From NCBI GenBank assembly GCA_031266335.1, contig JAISBF010000020.1:1-32275 (forward strand): 32,275 bases of DNA, in the 5' to 3' direction. This DNA comes from Verrucomicrobiales bacterium. Its GTDB lineage: Bacteria > Verrucomicrobiota > Verrucomicrobiia > Methylacidiphilales > JAAUTS01. The translations under genes and the position numbers were made by a program. The notes under the pieces were generated by a model, which saw only the letters and a program-made list of their open reading frames with translations, had not been told where the DNA came from and ran no database searches. Shown here piece after piece: positions 1 through 7,959 of the stretch (position 1 is the first letter of the stretch; every line of letters begins with the position of its first letter).

Positions 1-740
1 CAGAACGAAACGAGGATGCCGGCGGTGAACAGCAGCGCGTGCCGGATAATTTGTTTTTTGTCCCGACCGGCTTGGTTGATGAAGCCGAGGATTTTGACGC
101 CGAGGATGGGGAAGACGCACGGCATTAAATTCAACACCAAGCCGCCGAGAAACGCGAGGGTCAGCATCAGCGGAAACGCGGCGGGAGTTTTTTCACGGTC
201 GGCGGGCACTAATTTTTTCGCGGCTTGGATGGCGGCGAATTGCGGCGAGGGAGTGGCGCGGTCGCTGACGGTGAGCGTCAGTGTCAGCTCGGCCTTGCCG
301 GGAACGCAAATGTCGGCGCATTCGAGCCAGTCGGCGGTCGCGGCCAGCGTGATGGTTTTGCCGGCGGGCAAATTATTCGGCGGCGTGACCGTCACCAAAT
401 GCCACGCTTCGTTTTCGTAACCGTAGCTGGTGAGGCCGCTGACGGTGAACTTTTGCGGCGCGGGCCAGTGGATGTCGCTGACGGTGAAACCTTCCGGCAG
501 CGCGGTCCACGCCAGCTTGGTCGGCAAGCCCGCGGCGCCGGGGTTGCGCCAGTACGTGTGCCAGCCGGGCGCGATGTTGAAATGCAGCGCGACGGTGAAC
601 GGCTGCCCCGGCGTCACCGTCAGCGTCTCGCTAACCAGCGCGGCGCGGACGTGGCCCGGCGCCGTGTCGCTGTCAGCGGAGACGGCGCGCGACATCGCGA
701 CGGCACACAGCAGCGGCAGCAGATAACGGAGCGGCGACAT
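1..740 (-). CDS. dsbD: DsbD/ScsB-like thiol:disulfide interchange protein, N-terminal part (runs off the left edge)
   Basis: Reading the minus strand from an ATG at 738-740 gives 246 residues without a stop before the window edge. Residues 1-22 form a signal peptide ending in an AVSA-like site. Residues about 28-158 match the periplasmic DsbD N-terminal (Ig-like) domain of the ScsB type: a PGWHTYWRNPG segment and the redox pair Cys141 and Cys145 in WLECADICVPG. From residue 190 the first membrane segment of the electron-carrying DsbD core begins, with the hallmark NLMPCVFPILGVK around Cys208. Members of the family move electrons from cytoplasmic thioredoxin across the inner membrane to periplasmic partners. 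The remaining membrane helices and the C-terminal thioredoxin domain lie outside the window. The GCTGACGGT word occurs four times in this fragment, encoding TVS-type tetrapeptides (FTVSD, FTVSG, LTVSD) in the N-terminal domain. Family assignment is firm; the exact partner is unknown. Confidence 0.9.
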   Translation of the reverse strand, partial: MSPLRYLLPLLCAVAMSRAVSADSDTAPGHVRAALVSETLTVTPGQPFTVALHFNIAPGWHTYWRNPGAAGLPTKLAWTALPEGFTVSDIHWPAPQKFTVSGLTSYGYENEAWHLVTVTPPNNLPAGKTITLAATADWLECADICVPGKAELTLTLTVSDRATPSPQFAAIQAAKKLVPADREKTPAAFPLMLTLAFLGGLVLNLMPCVFPILGVKILGFINQAGRDKKQIIRHALLFTAGILVSF

Positions 741-942
741 AAAGCCAAGGTAGCGCAAAATCCGGCCCGCAAAAACCAAAAGTTGCCGGTAAGACAATAC
801 GCTGACGGTCAGCGAGGTTGAAGGTATGCCGCAATGTGAAAAGCGGCGGGCAAAAGCAGTGTTAAGTTGCATCTTGTGCCGCTGGCGGTGACGGAAGTTC
901 TGGTTGTTCTTTGTCGTTGTCAGCGGTAACATCACCGCCTTT
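741..942. other. Intergenic region between divergent dsbD-like gene and metG
   Basis: About 200 bp separate two divergently transcribed genes, so promoters for both should lie here. I see no convincing -35/-10 pair. The stretch contains a back-to-back copy of the dispersed word at about 800-812 (GCTGACGGTCAGC, a near-palindrome) and a further GTCAGC near 920. No riboswitch or T-box motif was recognised. Confidence 0.5.
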
Positions 943-2487
943 ATGGCGGAAAAATACTATATCACCACGGCGATTGATTATGTCAACGGGCTGCCCCATC
1001 TCGGGCACGCTTACGAAAAAGTACTCACCGACGTGTTAGCCCGCTACCATCGCCGCCACGGTCAGCGGGTGTTTTTTCTCACGGGGTTGGACGAGCACGG
1101 CATCAAGGTGCAGCAGAGCGCGCAGAAGCAAGGCCGCGACCCGCAGGAGTTTTGCGACGCGATGGCGGCGAATTTTGAAAACTTGTACCGCAAGCTGAAC
1201 GTGTCGTTCGACGATTTCGTGCGGACGACGCAGCCCCGGCACAAGCAGGTCGTGCAAACGTGCTTGCAAAAATTGTTCGACGCAGGGGAGATTTACCAGG
1301 GCGTTTACAAAGGTTTTTACAGCCCGCGACAGGAGCAGTTTTTGACCGAGAAAGACCGCGCCGCTGACGGTCGCTTTCCGGAAATTTTCGGCGAGGTCAT
1401 CGAGTTGCAGGAGGACGTTTATTATTTCAAGCTCGCCAAACACCAAGCGTGGCTGGTCGGACACTTGCAACAAAATCCCGACTGGATTTTTCCGAGCTTC
1501 CGCGCGAAGGAAGTGCTCGGCGCACTGGAGCAGCCCATCCCCGATTTGTGCATCTCGCGCCCGCGTGCGCGGCTGGCGTGGGGCGTCCCGCTGCCGTTCG
1601 ATGCGGAGCAGGTCACCTATGTGTGGTTCGACGCGCTGCTGAGTTACATCTCCGTCATCGGCTACGACGGCGTCACCGTCAGCGACTGGTGGCCGGGTAT
1701 TAATGTGATAGGCAAGGACATCCTGGTGCCGGCGCACGCGATTTACTGGCCGATTATGCTGCGGGCGCTGGGCTTGCCGCTGCCGAAGCTGCTGCTGGTG
1801 CATGGCTGGTGGACGCAGAACAAGGAGAAGATGAGCAAATCCACCGGCAACTCGGTTGACCCGCTGACACTGATTGAGACGTACGGCGTGGATGCGTTCC
1901 GCTATTTCGTCATGCGCGAGATGGCGGTGGGTTACGACGCGGATTTTTCGTCCGCGCAATTTCACCTGCGCTACCAAAGCGAACTGGGCAACACGCTCGG
2001 CAACCTGGTCAACCGCGCAGTGTCCATGATTGCGCGCTATCGTGGCGGGGTCATTCCCGCTGCCGGTGACGCGGCGCTGACGGTGAGCGAAGAAAACCTG
2101 CGGTGCGAAGTCGGCGGCGCGGTCAAAGCATTCTGCGACAACATGGACAAGATCCAGGTGCACATCGCGTTGATGGAATTGTGGAAAGGTATCATCCGCG
2201 TCAACCAGTACGCCGACGAAAACGCGCCGTGGCAACTGGCGAAGCATTCCGCTGACGCCGGCCGTCTCGATGTCGTGCTCGCGGAAATGGCAGCAGCGAT
2301 ATATTTGTTAGCCGGGGAAATCGGCTGCATTTTGCCGGCCACCGCGGAGAACATCCTGTCGCAACTCGGCCACCTCCCGCCGCTGCCGGTGACGGAAAAT
2401 CCGGCGTGGCCGTCAATCCCCGCCGGCACGAAAGTCGGAAAACCGGAGCCATTGTTTCCGCGTATTGAATTGCCCGTCAGTGAATGA
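943..2487 (+). CDS. metG: Methionyl-tRNA synthetase, short form
   Basis: Charges tRNA-Met with methionine in the cytoplasm (class Ia synthetase, EC 6.1.1.10). I chose the ATG at 943 (514 aa) over a TTG 39 bp upstream because the family begins with the MAEKYYITTAIDYVNG strand. The HIGH box is HLGH at residues 19-22 and the KMSKS loop is at 296-300, followed by TGNSVDP. The segment after GFYSPRQEQFLTEKD, where many MetG proteins carry zinc-binding Cys-x2-Cys knuckles, has no cysteines, so this looks like a zinc-less connective domain. The protein ends soon after the anticodon-binding helical domain and has no C-terminal tRNA-binding (EMAP-like) extension, giving the roughly 510-residue short form. 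The GCTGACGGT word is embedded in frame, for example at 2076-2084 giving ALTVSEE in a surface segment. Monocistronic as far as can be seen. Confidence 0.96.
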   Translation: MAEKYYITTAIDYVNGLPHLGHAYEKVLTDVLARYHRRHGQRVFFLTGLDEHGIKVQQSAQKQGRDPQEFCDAMAANFENLYRKLNVSFDDFVRTTQPRHKQVVQTCLQKLFDAGEIYQGVYKGFYSPRQEQFLTEKDRAADGRFPEIFGEVIELQEDVYYFKLAKHQAWLVGHLQQNPDWIFPSFRAKEVLGALEQPIPDLCISRPRARLAWGVPLPFDAEQVTYVWFDALLSYISVIGYDGVTVSDWWPGINVIGKDILVPAHAIYWPIMLRALGLPLPKLLLVHGWWTQNKEKMSKSTGNSVDPLTLIETYGVDAFRYFVMREMAVGYDADFSSAQFHLRYQSELGNTLGNLVNRAVSMIARYRGGVIPAAGDAALTVSEENLRCEVGGAVKAFCDNMDKIQVHIALMELWKGIIRVNQYADENAPWQLAKHSADAGRLDVVLAEMAAAIYLLAGEIGCILPATAENILSQLGHLPPLPVTENPAWPSIPAGTKVGKPEPLFPRIELPVSE

Positions 2488-2507
2488 CGCTGACGGTGGC
2501 AGGAAAG

Positions 2508-2598
2508 AGGAAAAGAGTCAGTCTTCATTTTTTGACAGATTCATTTATTTTTTCAACCTCACTCATTTGTCAAAAAATGAAGACTAACTCCTTTTCCC
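2508..2598. repeat. MITE-like inverted repeat, copy A
   Basis: Two perfect 17-bp arms (2520-2536 and 2569-2585, AGTCTTCATTTTTTGAC and its complement) are extended by imperfect purine-rich flanks (GGAAAAGAG type) to about 30 bp each, with a 32-bp AT-rich centre. The same terminal sequence recurs at 3069-3196 and 3403-3434. It encodes nothing. It could fold into a strong hairpin and end metG transcription. Confidence 0.75.
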
Positions 2599-2647
2599 CT
2601 TTTCCAAAAATTTGCAAAACTCACGTGTCGTGATATTGTAAAAATCT

Positions 2648-3067
2648 ATGAAAAAAATCATCTTCTCTCTCGCCGCGGTCTGCGTAGTGGTCATCATCAG
2701 CGCTTGCAAACAGAATGTTGATACACCAGCGGCTGACACTCACAACTCCAGAAACAGCCTCGACTGGGCGGGGGTCTATACCGGCATCATTCCCGGCGCG
2801 GATGTCCCCGGCATCAAGGTACAACTCACCTTGAATGCTGACGAAACCTACACTATGACCAACGAATACCTCAGCAAAGAAGGTATGTTCATCGATACAG
2901 GTAAATTTCAATGGGACAAAAACGGTGGCATCATCACGCTGGACCGCAAAGACGCCCCGACCCACTACAAAGTTGGCGAGAATCAATTGATACAACTTGA
3001 CCTTGAAGGCAAGCCCATCACTGGCGATTTAACGAAACACTACATTCTGAAAAAGAAGGTGGATTGA
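2648..3067 (+). CDS. NlpE-like lipoprotein lacking the CXXC motif
   Basis: 139-aa lipoprotein. Residues 1-20 are a lipoprotein signal peptide with a lipobox ending ISAC, so Cys20 would be lipidated. Residues 39-136 match the N-terminal domain of NlpE (copper homeostasis/envelope stress sensor family): DWAGVYTGIIPG, VQLTLNADETYTMTNEY, TGKFQWDKNGGIITL and a final GKPITGDLTKHYILKK. In NlpE and most relatives the turn after the first strand reads PCADC. Here it reads PGADVPGI, with Gly50 and Val53 where the two cysteines would be, so a redox or metal-binding role through that pair is not possible. The gene sits alone between inverted-repeat copies A and B; copy B begins 2 bp after its stop codon. 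It is noticeably more AT-rich than metG. Domain call is good; function beyond an envelope lipoprotein is open. Confidence 0.82.
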   Translation: MKKIIFSLAAVCVVVIISACKQNVDTPAADTHNSRNSLDWAGVYTGIIPGADVPGIKVQLTLNADETYTMTNEYLSKEGMFIDTGKFQWDKNGGIITLDRKDAPTHYKVGENQLIQLDLEGKPITGDLTKHYILKKKVD

Positions 3068-3068
3068 T

Positions 3069-3196
3069 GCGTAAAAGGGGGCAGTCTTCATTTCTTGACA
3101 AATTCTCTTATCTTCTGTTTTATTTTTAATCTCATCATTTACCTCTTTCAATTTTATTCATCTGTCAGGAAATGAAAACTACCCTCTTTTACCCGC
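3069..3196. repeat. MITE-like inverted repeat, copy B
   Basis: A 128-bp element with imperfect terminal arms of about 33 bp. The left arm starts GCGTAAAAG at 3069 and contains AGTCTTCATTTCTTGACAA. The right arm ends CTTTTACCCGC at 3196 and contains CTGTCAGGAAATGAAAACT. It shares the arm sequence with copy A but has a longer AT-rich centre. It is probably non-autonomous; no transposase is nearby. Confidence 0.7.
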
Positions 3197-3384
3197 TAAT
3201 ATCCACCCTTTACAGATAATACAAATGCAATAAGCGATAACAGAAAAGCAACTGTACTTTTCAACAAATCACATAAAAAGGCTACCTTTCCCGGATGTTT
3301 TCCCTTCCTCCACAAATAATGTAATAAACATTCGCAAGAAACATACCATACCACAGCGGCAATCAAAAAAAACAATGCCAGCAT
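3196..3384 (-). CDS. Small two-helix membrane protein, hypothetical
   Basis: 62-aa ORF with two hydrophobic stretches (residues about 1-18 and 40-60) separated by a basic loop (WRKGKHPGK). This would place two helices in the inner membrane with a cytoplasmic turn. Its stop codon overlaps the end of repeat copy B and its 5' side is 19 bp from repeat copy C, so it lies exactly between two repeat copies. There is no clear Shine-Dalgarno sequence before the ATG. I do not recognise the family. It may be a real small membrane protein or a chance ORF in AT-rich DNA. Confidence 0.35.
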   Translation of the reverse strand: MLALFFLIAAVVWYVSCECLLHYLWRKGKHPGKVAFLCDLLKSTVAFLLSLIAFVLSVKGGY

Positions 3385-3402
3385 AATTATTTTTTTCAGT
3401 GA

Positions 3403-3434
3403 TAAAAGGTATCAGTCCTCATTTCTTGACAAAT
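3403..3434. repeat. Solo terminal arm of the AGTCTTCATT repeat family, copy C
   Basis: A single arm (TAAAAGGTATCAGTCCTC followed by ATTTCTTGACAAAT) matches the left arms of copies A and B with a few changes. No opposing arm is seen next to it, so it is a remnant or one end of a decayed element reaching back to copy B. Confidence 0.6.
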
Positions 3435-3461
3435 ATCCACCGCTGACAGTGACCTTCACTG

Positions 3462-4382
3462 TCAGCCGGTTTCCTCGTCGAAATAATCGTGGTCTATTTT
3501 CTTGATTTCGTAAGTAGCGGCGGTGGCGGTGCCGATGTCGAAATCAATCATCAAGTTCCACAGCCGCTGACCGTCAATCAGCGAGATTTTTTTGCCGATG
3601 TTTTTCACGTACTCCCACGCACTGTCGGAAAAATTCGAGGTGGTGATAAATATCCCTTTATTCGCCCGCTTGCCTTCAAGCGCGCCGGCAAATTTTTGAA
3701 TTTCGGGGCGGTTGACAGTATTCTCCCATTTTTTTGCTTGAATGTAAATCACATCAAGACCAAGCCGGTCTTCGTTAATAATGCCGTCAATTCCCTCGTC
3801 GCCGCTGCGCCCGATGGCGCGCCCGGCATCCTCGCGCGTACCGCCGTAGCCCATGCGGACGAGCAAATCCACGACCAGTTTTTCAAAAAACGCGGGCGAC
3901 ACGGTTTTCAATTTGGCCAGCAATTCCGCGCCGAGATTTTGACGCAACGCCGCTGATGCTGACGCGATTTGCTCGTCAGGCGTCCGCGTGTCATCGGTAA
4001 TTTTTTCATCGTCAGCGGGTGTGCCGTTCTTTTCGCGCTTGGCATTACGCGCCGCCAAGTAACCCGGTTGTTCGCGCAGCACGCGCAAATCAACATATTG
4101 CGGATGTTTCCGTAACACGGCAAGCCCTTGGTCTGTTATCCGAAAAACTCCGCGCGCTGGCATTTCCACCAACCCGGCCATCCTTAGATGAGTCTTGGCC
4201 CAGGCGATGCGATTGGCAAAAATTTCCTGCCGTCCACTTGGCAATAATTCCCTGCGCTCCGCATTCGTCAGTGAAAATTTTTTCGCAAGAACATCCAACG
4301 CCTCTCGCATCGAATGATTTTTCCCATCGTCAGCGAGCGTCAACAACGGACACATGAATTTTTGAAAATCGGGGATCGCCAT
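3462..4382 (-). CDS. mrr: Mrr-type restriction endonuclease
   Basis: Predicted modification-dependent (type IV) restriction enzyme. The ATG at 4382 gives 306 aa, very close to E. coli Mrr (about 304). A further upstream TTG would add 22 residues that do not belong to the family. Residues 1-100 form the Mrr N-terminal winged-helix region (IPDFQKFMCPLLTLADDGK; FANRIAWAKTHLRMAGLVE). Residues 150-285 form the PD-(D/E)xK catalytic domain: the helix FEKLVVDLLVRMGYGG, then GDEGIDGII with Asp199, and the Gln215-x-Lys217 signature in YIQAKKW. Mrr cleaves DNA carrying foreign methylation. No methyltransferase or partner gene is adjacent, as expected for a type IV enzyme. Between the two domains is a variable linker (about residues 117-140) containing the dispersed GCTGAC word. 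The stop codon lies 28 bp from repeat copy C. Confidence 0.9.
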   Translation of the reverse strand: MAIPDFQKFMCPLLTLADDGKNHSMREALDVLAKKFSLTNAERRELLPSGRQEIFANRIAWAKTHLRMAGLVEMPARGVFRITDQGLAVLRKHPQYVDLRVLREQPGYLAARNAKREKNGTPADDEKITDDTRTPDEQIASASAALRQNLGAELLAKLKTVSPAFFEKLVVDLLVRMGYGGTREDAGRAIGRSGDEGIDGIINEDRLGLDVIYIQAKKWENTVNRPEIQKFAGALEGKRANKGIFITTSNFSDSAWEYVKNIGKKISLIDGQRLWNLMIDFDIGTATAATYEIKKIDHDYFDEETG

Positions 4383-4533
4383 GTGTTGAATATTAGAATA
4401 CCTAACCGGTGACTGCAATAGGCAATTATCGCCGCTGGCTGTGTCCAATTTATTTCACCACTGACTACAAGCGCGGCGGCGGCTTAATCACATCATTTGT
4501 TTTTCCAATCCCGCCTTTTTTATCAGACTATGA

Positions 4534-5568
4534 TTACCGCGGCTGCGCGGCAAGGAACCGGGCGATACGGGCGCGGGCGTTTTCGCGCAGATTGTAGTAA
4601 TAGAACGGAATATCGTAGTGATGAAAGACTCCGCGCGGAAACGATTTACGCCAGACACCCTGGAAGCTGTATTGCTCGACATCCGCCGTCGAGCAAATGA
4701 CCACGCCGCGCTCCATGTCCACGCGCGCGTCCGCCACGCCCGCGACTTTCTGATATTCCCCCCGCGCGTCCTTGAGGTGCGAGCCGAGGTTGGCGCTGGC
4801 CGGCGCGGACACGCTTCCGCGCGTCCACGTAATGGGGTTGATGGCGATGGAACCGGGCAGCCAGGTGGGGCTTGGTCCGTCGAGCCGCGGCGCCTCCGTG
4901 TTGTAGGAGATCACCACGCCCGTGTCGCTGCCATGCTCCGCGAACCGCACGTGGGGATGTTCCGCCAGTTCCTGACGGGTAATCGAGATGCCAATCGCAT
5001 ACGCCGCGACCATGCGCGCGTAAACCTCCGGGTGTTCCTTCATGTACTCGAACAGCAGGCGCTTGACCATGAACGCGCCCTGCGAGTGTCCCAGGACGAT
5101 GAACGGCCGGCCCCCGTTGTAGTGGCGGATATAATAGTCAAACGCGGCGAACGCATCCGTCTTCGGCAAGCCGCCAAAGTAGCGAACTTGGTCCGCGCGC
5201 GATTGGCTGACTCCCCACAGGGCGTCAACTTGGCGGTAATACGGAATGAAGACATTGCCGATTTCCTCCGTGGCGATGGCCGAGGCGCTTTCCCGGAGAA
5301 ACTCCCGCGCCCCGGCGCGCATCCCCGCGTTGTCGATGGTCGAGACCTTGGGGTCGTGCGCCCCGGCCACATAAGCCGTCGGGTAATAGACGAACACATC
5401 GACCGGCCGCCGGGGCGCGGCAGTGACAACCATCCAGTTGCCAGGATTCGCGTAATCGCTCGCCTGAATCGCCGGGTCGCCCTCCGCCGGCGGTGTGTCA
5501 CGGTCAGCGGCGGCCCGTATCCAAGCCGACGGTGTCAAAGCGAATATTATGACCAGCAATTTTAGCAT
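4534..5568 (-). CDS. Secreted DUF3089 family alpha/beta-hydrolase
   Basis: The start is set by an excellent ribosome-binding site: GGAGGA lies three bases before the ATG at 5568, giving 344 aa. An in-frame ATG 24 bp upstream lacks one. Residues 1-19 form a signal peptide (LKLLVIIFALTPSAW...AAA). The mature protein has the DUF3089 pattern: VDVFVYYPTAYV near the start, NVFIPYYRQVD, and the nucleophile elbow GHSQG with Ser162. Late segments (DVEQYSFQGVWRKSFPRGVFHHYDIPFYYYNLRENA) match the family C-terminus. It is probably a periplasmic esterase or lipase-like enzyme; the substrate is unknown. It is monocistronic, 151 bp from mrr, and divergent from pckG. Confidence 0.82.
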   Translation of the reverse strand: MLKLLVIIFALTPSAWIRAAADRDTPPAEGDPAIQASDYANPGNWMVVTAAPRRPVDVFVYYPTAYVAGAHDPKVSTIDNAGMRAGAREFLRESASAIATEEIGNVFIPYYRQVDALWGVSQSRADQVRYFGGLPKTDAFAAFDYYIRHYNGGRPFIVLGHSQGAFMVKRLLFEYMKEHPEVYARMVAAYAIGISITRQELAEHPHVRFAEHGSDTGVVISYNTEAPRLDGPSPTWLPGSIAINPITWTRGSVSAPASANLGSHLKDARGEYQKVAGVADARVDMERGVVICSTADVEQYSFQGVWRKSFPRGVFHHYDIPFYYYNLRENARARIARFLAAQPR

Positions 5569-5687
5569 AGTTCCTCCAATTGAATTTGGCATTAGATGAG
5601 CCTACCCTCGCCGCCCGGAAATTCAAACTAACTCTGGCAGCTTCCGTGAAAGCAAATTTCCTCAAATGAAAAGACCCCGGCGGCTTT

Positions 5688-5716
5688 TTGTCAATCGCTG
5701 AGCCAAATCCTATAAT
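5688..5716 (+). promoter_or_regulatory. Sigma70-type promoter for pckG
   Basis: TTGTCA (5688-5693), a 17-bp spacer and TATAAT (5711-5716): five of six matches at -35, a perfect -10 and ideal spacing. Transcription would begin near 5723 and run into pckG. Confidence 0.75.
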
Positions 5717-5885
5717 AACCTCACCGTCAGCCTGCGTTTCGGTGTCGTTTCACCTGGCGCAATGCGGACGGCGGCGATGACCAATAAAAATCATTGCCAC
5801 TCCCCGGCCCGCTCCCTACGATTTTTTCCGCTTCGTCGCCCTGCTGGATGGGACGGCGCAGACACAACAATGCACCCGTAAAGTC

Positions 5886-5907
5886 AGGCGGCCATTACAC
5901 GCCGCCT
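5886..5907 (+). promoter_or_regulatory. Leader hairpin before the pckG ribosome-binding site
   Basis: AGGCGGC (5886-5892) pairs with GCCGCCT (5901-5907) across an 8-nt loop. It ends about 13 nt before the AAAGG ribosome-binding site of pckG, so it could affect translation or mRNA stability. No ligand-binding motif is recognised. Confidence 0.4.
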
Positions 5908-5934
5908 CGCGTATGGTAAAGAAAGGTAAATACA

Positions 5935-7755
5935 ATGAGCAATTACAAGCAAGTCGGCCATGGCAAAACCAACCACGCGACTTTGTTGCAGTGGATTGAC
6001 AGGATGGTCGCGCTGTGCCAGCCCGACCAGGTTCATTTCTGCGACGGCTCCGAACAGGAATATAACCAACTCTGCGACCTCATGGTCAGCAACGGCACCT
6101 TCGTCAAACTGGACGAAAAGAAACGCCCGAACAGCTACCTCGCCTGTTCCGACCCGACCGACGTGGCGCGCGTCGAGGACCGCACGTTTATCTGCTCGCA
6201 AAAACGCGAGGACGCCGGCCCCACCAACAACTGGATTTGCCCGCACGAGATGAAGGATACTTTAAAAAAACTGTTCGCCGGCTGCATGAAGGGCCGCACC
6301 ATGTATGTCATTCCCTTCAGCATGGGGCCGCTCGGCTCCAACATCAGCCATATCGGCGTCGAGTTATCCGATTCGCCCTACGTTGTCACCAACATGCGCA
6401 TCATGACCCGCATGGGGCAGCGGGTGTTCGACCTCATTGACCGGCATAACCACGAGTTCGTGCCCTGCGTTCACAGCGTCGGCGCGCCATTGTCAGCGGG
6501 TCAAAAAGATGTGCCGTGGCCCTGCAACAAGGAGCAGAAATACATCGTGCATTTCCCCGACACTCGCGAAATCTGGTCCTACGGCAGCGGCTACGGCGGC
6601 AACGCCTTGTTAGGCAAAAAATGCTTCGCCCTGCGCATCGCCTCCTGCATGGCGCGCGACGAGGGCTGGATGGCCGAGCACATGCTCATCCTCGGCGTCG
6701 AGGACCCGAAAGGCAAGAAAACCTATGTCGCGGCGGCGTTCCCCTCGGCCTGCGGCAAGACCAACTTCGCCATGCTCATCCCGCCGAAGCCGTTCCAGGA
6801 CAAGGGCTGGAAGGTATGGACGGTCGGCGACGACATCGCCTGGATCAAGCCTGGCCAGGACGGTCGCTTGTATGCCATCAACCCCGAATACGGCTACTTC
6901 GGCGTCGCGCCCGGCACCTCGATGAAATCCAACCCGAACGCGATGATTTCCGCGTCGAAGAACACCATCTTCACCAATTGCGCGCTGACCCCCGACGGCG
7001 ATGTCTGGTGGGAAGACATGACCGACACCCCGCCCGCGAAATTGCGCGACTGGACCGGCCAGGATTGGACGCCCGGCTGCGGCCGCAAAGCCGCCCACCC
7101 GAACGCCCGCTTCACCGCTCCCGCCAGCCAGTGCCCGACCATTGATCCCGCTTGGGAAGACCCGAAAGGCGTGCCCATCAGCGCCTTCATCTTCGGCGGA
7201 CGCCGCATGAGCGACGTGCCGCTGGTGTTCCAGGCTTACAACTGGACCAACGGCGTCTATCTCGGCGCGACGATGGGTTCGGAAATGACCGCCGCTGCCG
7301 CTGGCACCGTCGGCCAGTTGCGCAGCGATCCGTTCGCCATGCTGCCCTTCGCCGGCTACCACATGGGCGACTACTTCCGTCATTGGCTCAACATGGGCAA
7401 AAACCTCGCCGTGCGTCCGCGCATTTTCCACGTCAACTGGTTCCGCAAGGACCAGGACGGCAAGTTCCTGTGGCCCGGCTACAGCGAGAACATGCGCGTG
7501 CTGCAGTGGATTGTCGAGCGCGCCAACGGCGCCGCCGTGGGCCGCGAATGTCCGCTCGGCTGGATTCCCGCCTACGAGGACATTGACTGGAGCGGTCTGA
7601 ATTACACCAGGGAACAATGGGACCAGGTCATGAACATTAACCGTGACAACTGGAAGCAAATGACCCTGCAACACGAGGCGCTGTTCCTCAAGCTGCACAC
7701 TCATTTGCCGAAGGAAATGGTGTACGAGCGCGAATTGCTGATCTGTCGGCTCTGA
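5935..7755 (+). CDS. pckG: Phosphoenolpyruvate carboxykinase (GTP)
   Basis: Converts oxaloacetate plus GTP to phosphoenolpyruvate, CO2 and GDP (EC 4.1.1.32), the entry step of gluconeogenesis. 606 aa, the usual length of the GTP-dependent family and unlike the shorter ATP type. The ATG at 5935 follows an AAAGG ribosome-binding site. Visible motifs: the substrate site [21 protein letters not shown], the kinase-1a loop SACGKTN with the reactive Cys273, kinase-2 [22 protein letters not shown] and NPNAM, then the guanine-binding region [27 protein letters not shown] and [16 protein letters not shown]. No key residue appears changed. It is monocistronic and converges with the glycerol operon, and it fits that operon metabolically: glycerol entering at triose phosphate or other C4 carbon could be balanced through this enzyme. 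Confidence 0.98.
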   Translation: MSNYKQVGHGKTNHATLLQWIDRMVALCQPDQVHFCDGSEQEYNQLCDLMVSNGTFVKLDEKKRPNSYLACSDPTDVARVEDRTFICSQKREDAGPTNNWICPHEMKDTLKKLFAGCMKGRTMYVIPFSMGPLGSNISHIGVELSDSPYVVTNMRIMTRMGQRVFDLIDRHNHEFVPCVHSVGAPLSAGQKDVPWPCNKEQKYIVHFPDTREIWSYGSGYGGNALLGKKCFALRIASCMARDEGWMAEHMLILGVEDPKGKKTYVAAAFPSACGKTNFAMLIPPKPFQDKGWKVWTVGDDIAWIKPGQDGRLYAINPEYGYFGVAPGTSMKSNPNAMISASKNTIFTNCALTPDGDVWWEDMTDTPPAKLRDWTGQDWTPGCGRKAAHPNARFTAPASQCPTIDPAWEDPKGVPISAFIFGGRRMSDVPLVFQAYNWTNGVYLGATMGSEMTAAAAGTVGQLRSDPFAMLPFAGYHMGDYFRHWLNMGKNLAVRPRIFHVNWFRKDQDGKFLWPGYSENMRVLQWIVERANGAAVGRECPLGWIPAYEDIDWSGLNYTREQWDQVMNINRDNWKQMTLQHEALFLKLHTHLPKEMVYERELLICRL

Positions 7756-7856
7756 CGGCAGCCGCTGAGCGTGGGAAAATGTGAAGTAGCCAAGAGCCAA
7801 AAAAGACTGCGGTGTGTGGGCGCGAAAGTCGGCTGAGCATACGGCAATAATCATGT

Positions 7857-7896
7857 AATCAGTCGGATCTATTCGGTGGAATTGATCCGACTGATT
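7857..7896. terminator. Bidirectional terminator-like hairpin between pckG and glpF
   Basis: A perfect 13-bp stem (AATCAGTCGGATC at 7857-7869; complement at 7884-7896) with a 14-nt loop lies between the convergent ends of pckG and the glycerol operon. The stem is only moderately GC-rich and the trailing T run is short (TTTT including stem bases), so termination strength is uncertain. Confidence 0.6.
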
Positions 7897-7959
7897 TTCA
7901 TGGTCATCCCGCTAATGACCAGTCTGGCAAACCGATCATTAGCGAGATCGTCATCAGTT

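Larger units (their letters stand above)
5569..5934. other. Divergent intergenic region and pckG leader
   Basis: 366 bp between the DUF3089 gene and pckG. It holds a strong plus-strand promoter (5688-5716), one ACCGTCAGC word at about 5723 just downstream of the predicted start site, and a leader of roughly 210 nt. The leader carries a 7-bp GC hairpin immediately before the pckG ribosome-binding site. I did not recognise a known riboswitch in it, and no small ORF stands out. Confidence 0.6.

Noticed and set aside
1036-2247. 403-codon minus-strand ORF antisense to metG
   Set aside because: It lies wholly over a clear metG gene, has His/Arg/Val-rich shadow composition and no recognisable domain.
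5723-5934. Known riboswitch in the pckG leader
   Set aside because: No conserved riboswitch core could be recognised by eye; only a simple 7-bp hairpin is visible.
6610-7854. 414-codon minus-strand ORF antisense to pckG
   Set aside because: Shadow of pckG caused by high GC at third positions; no motif.
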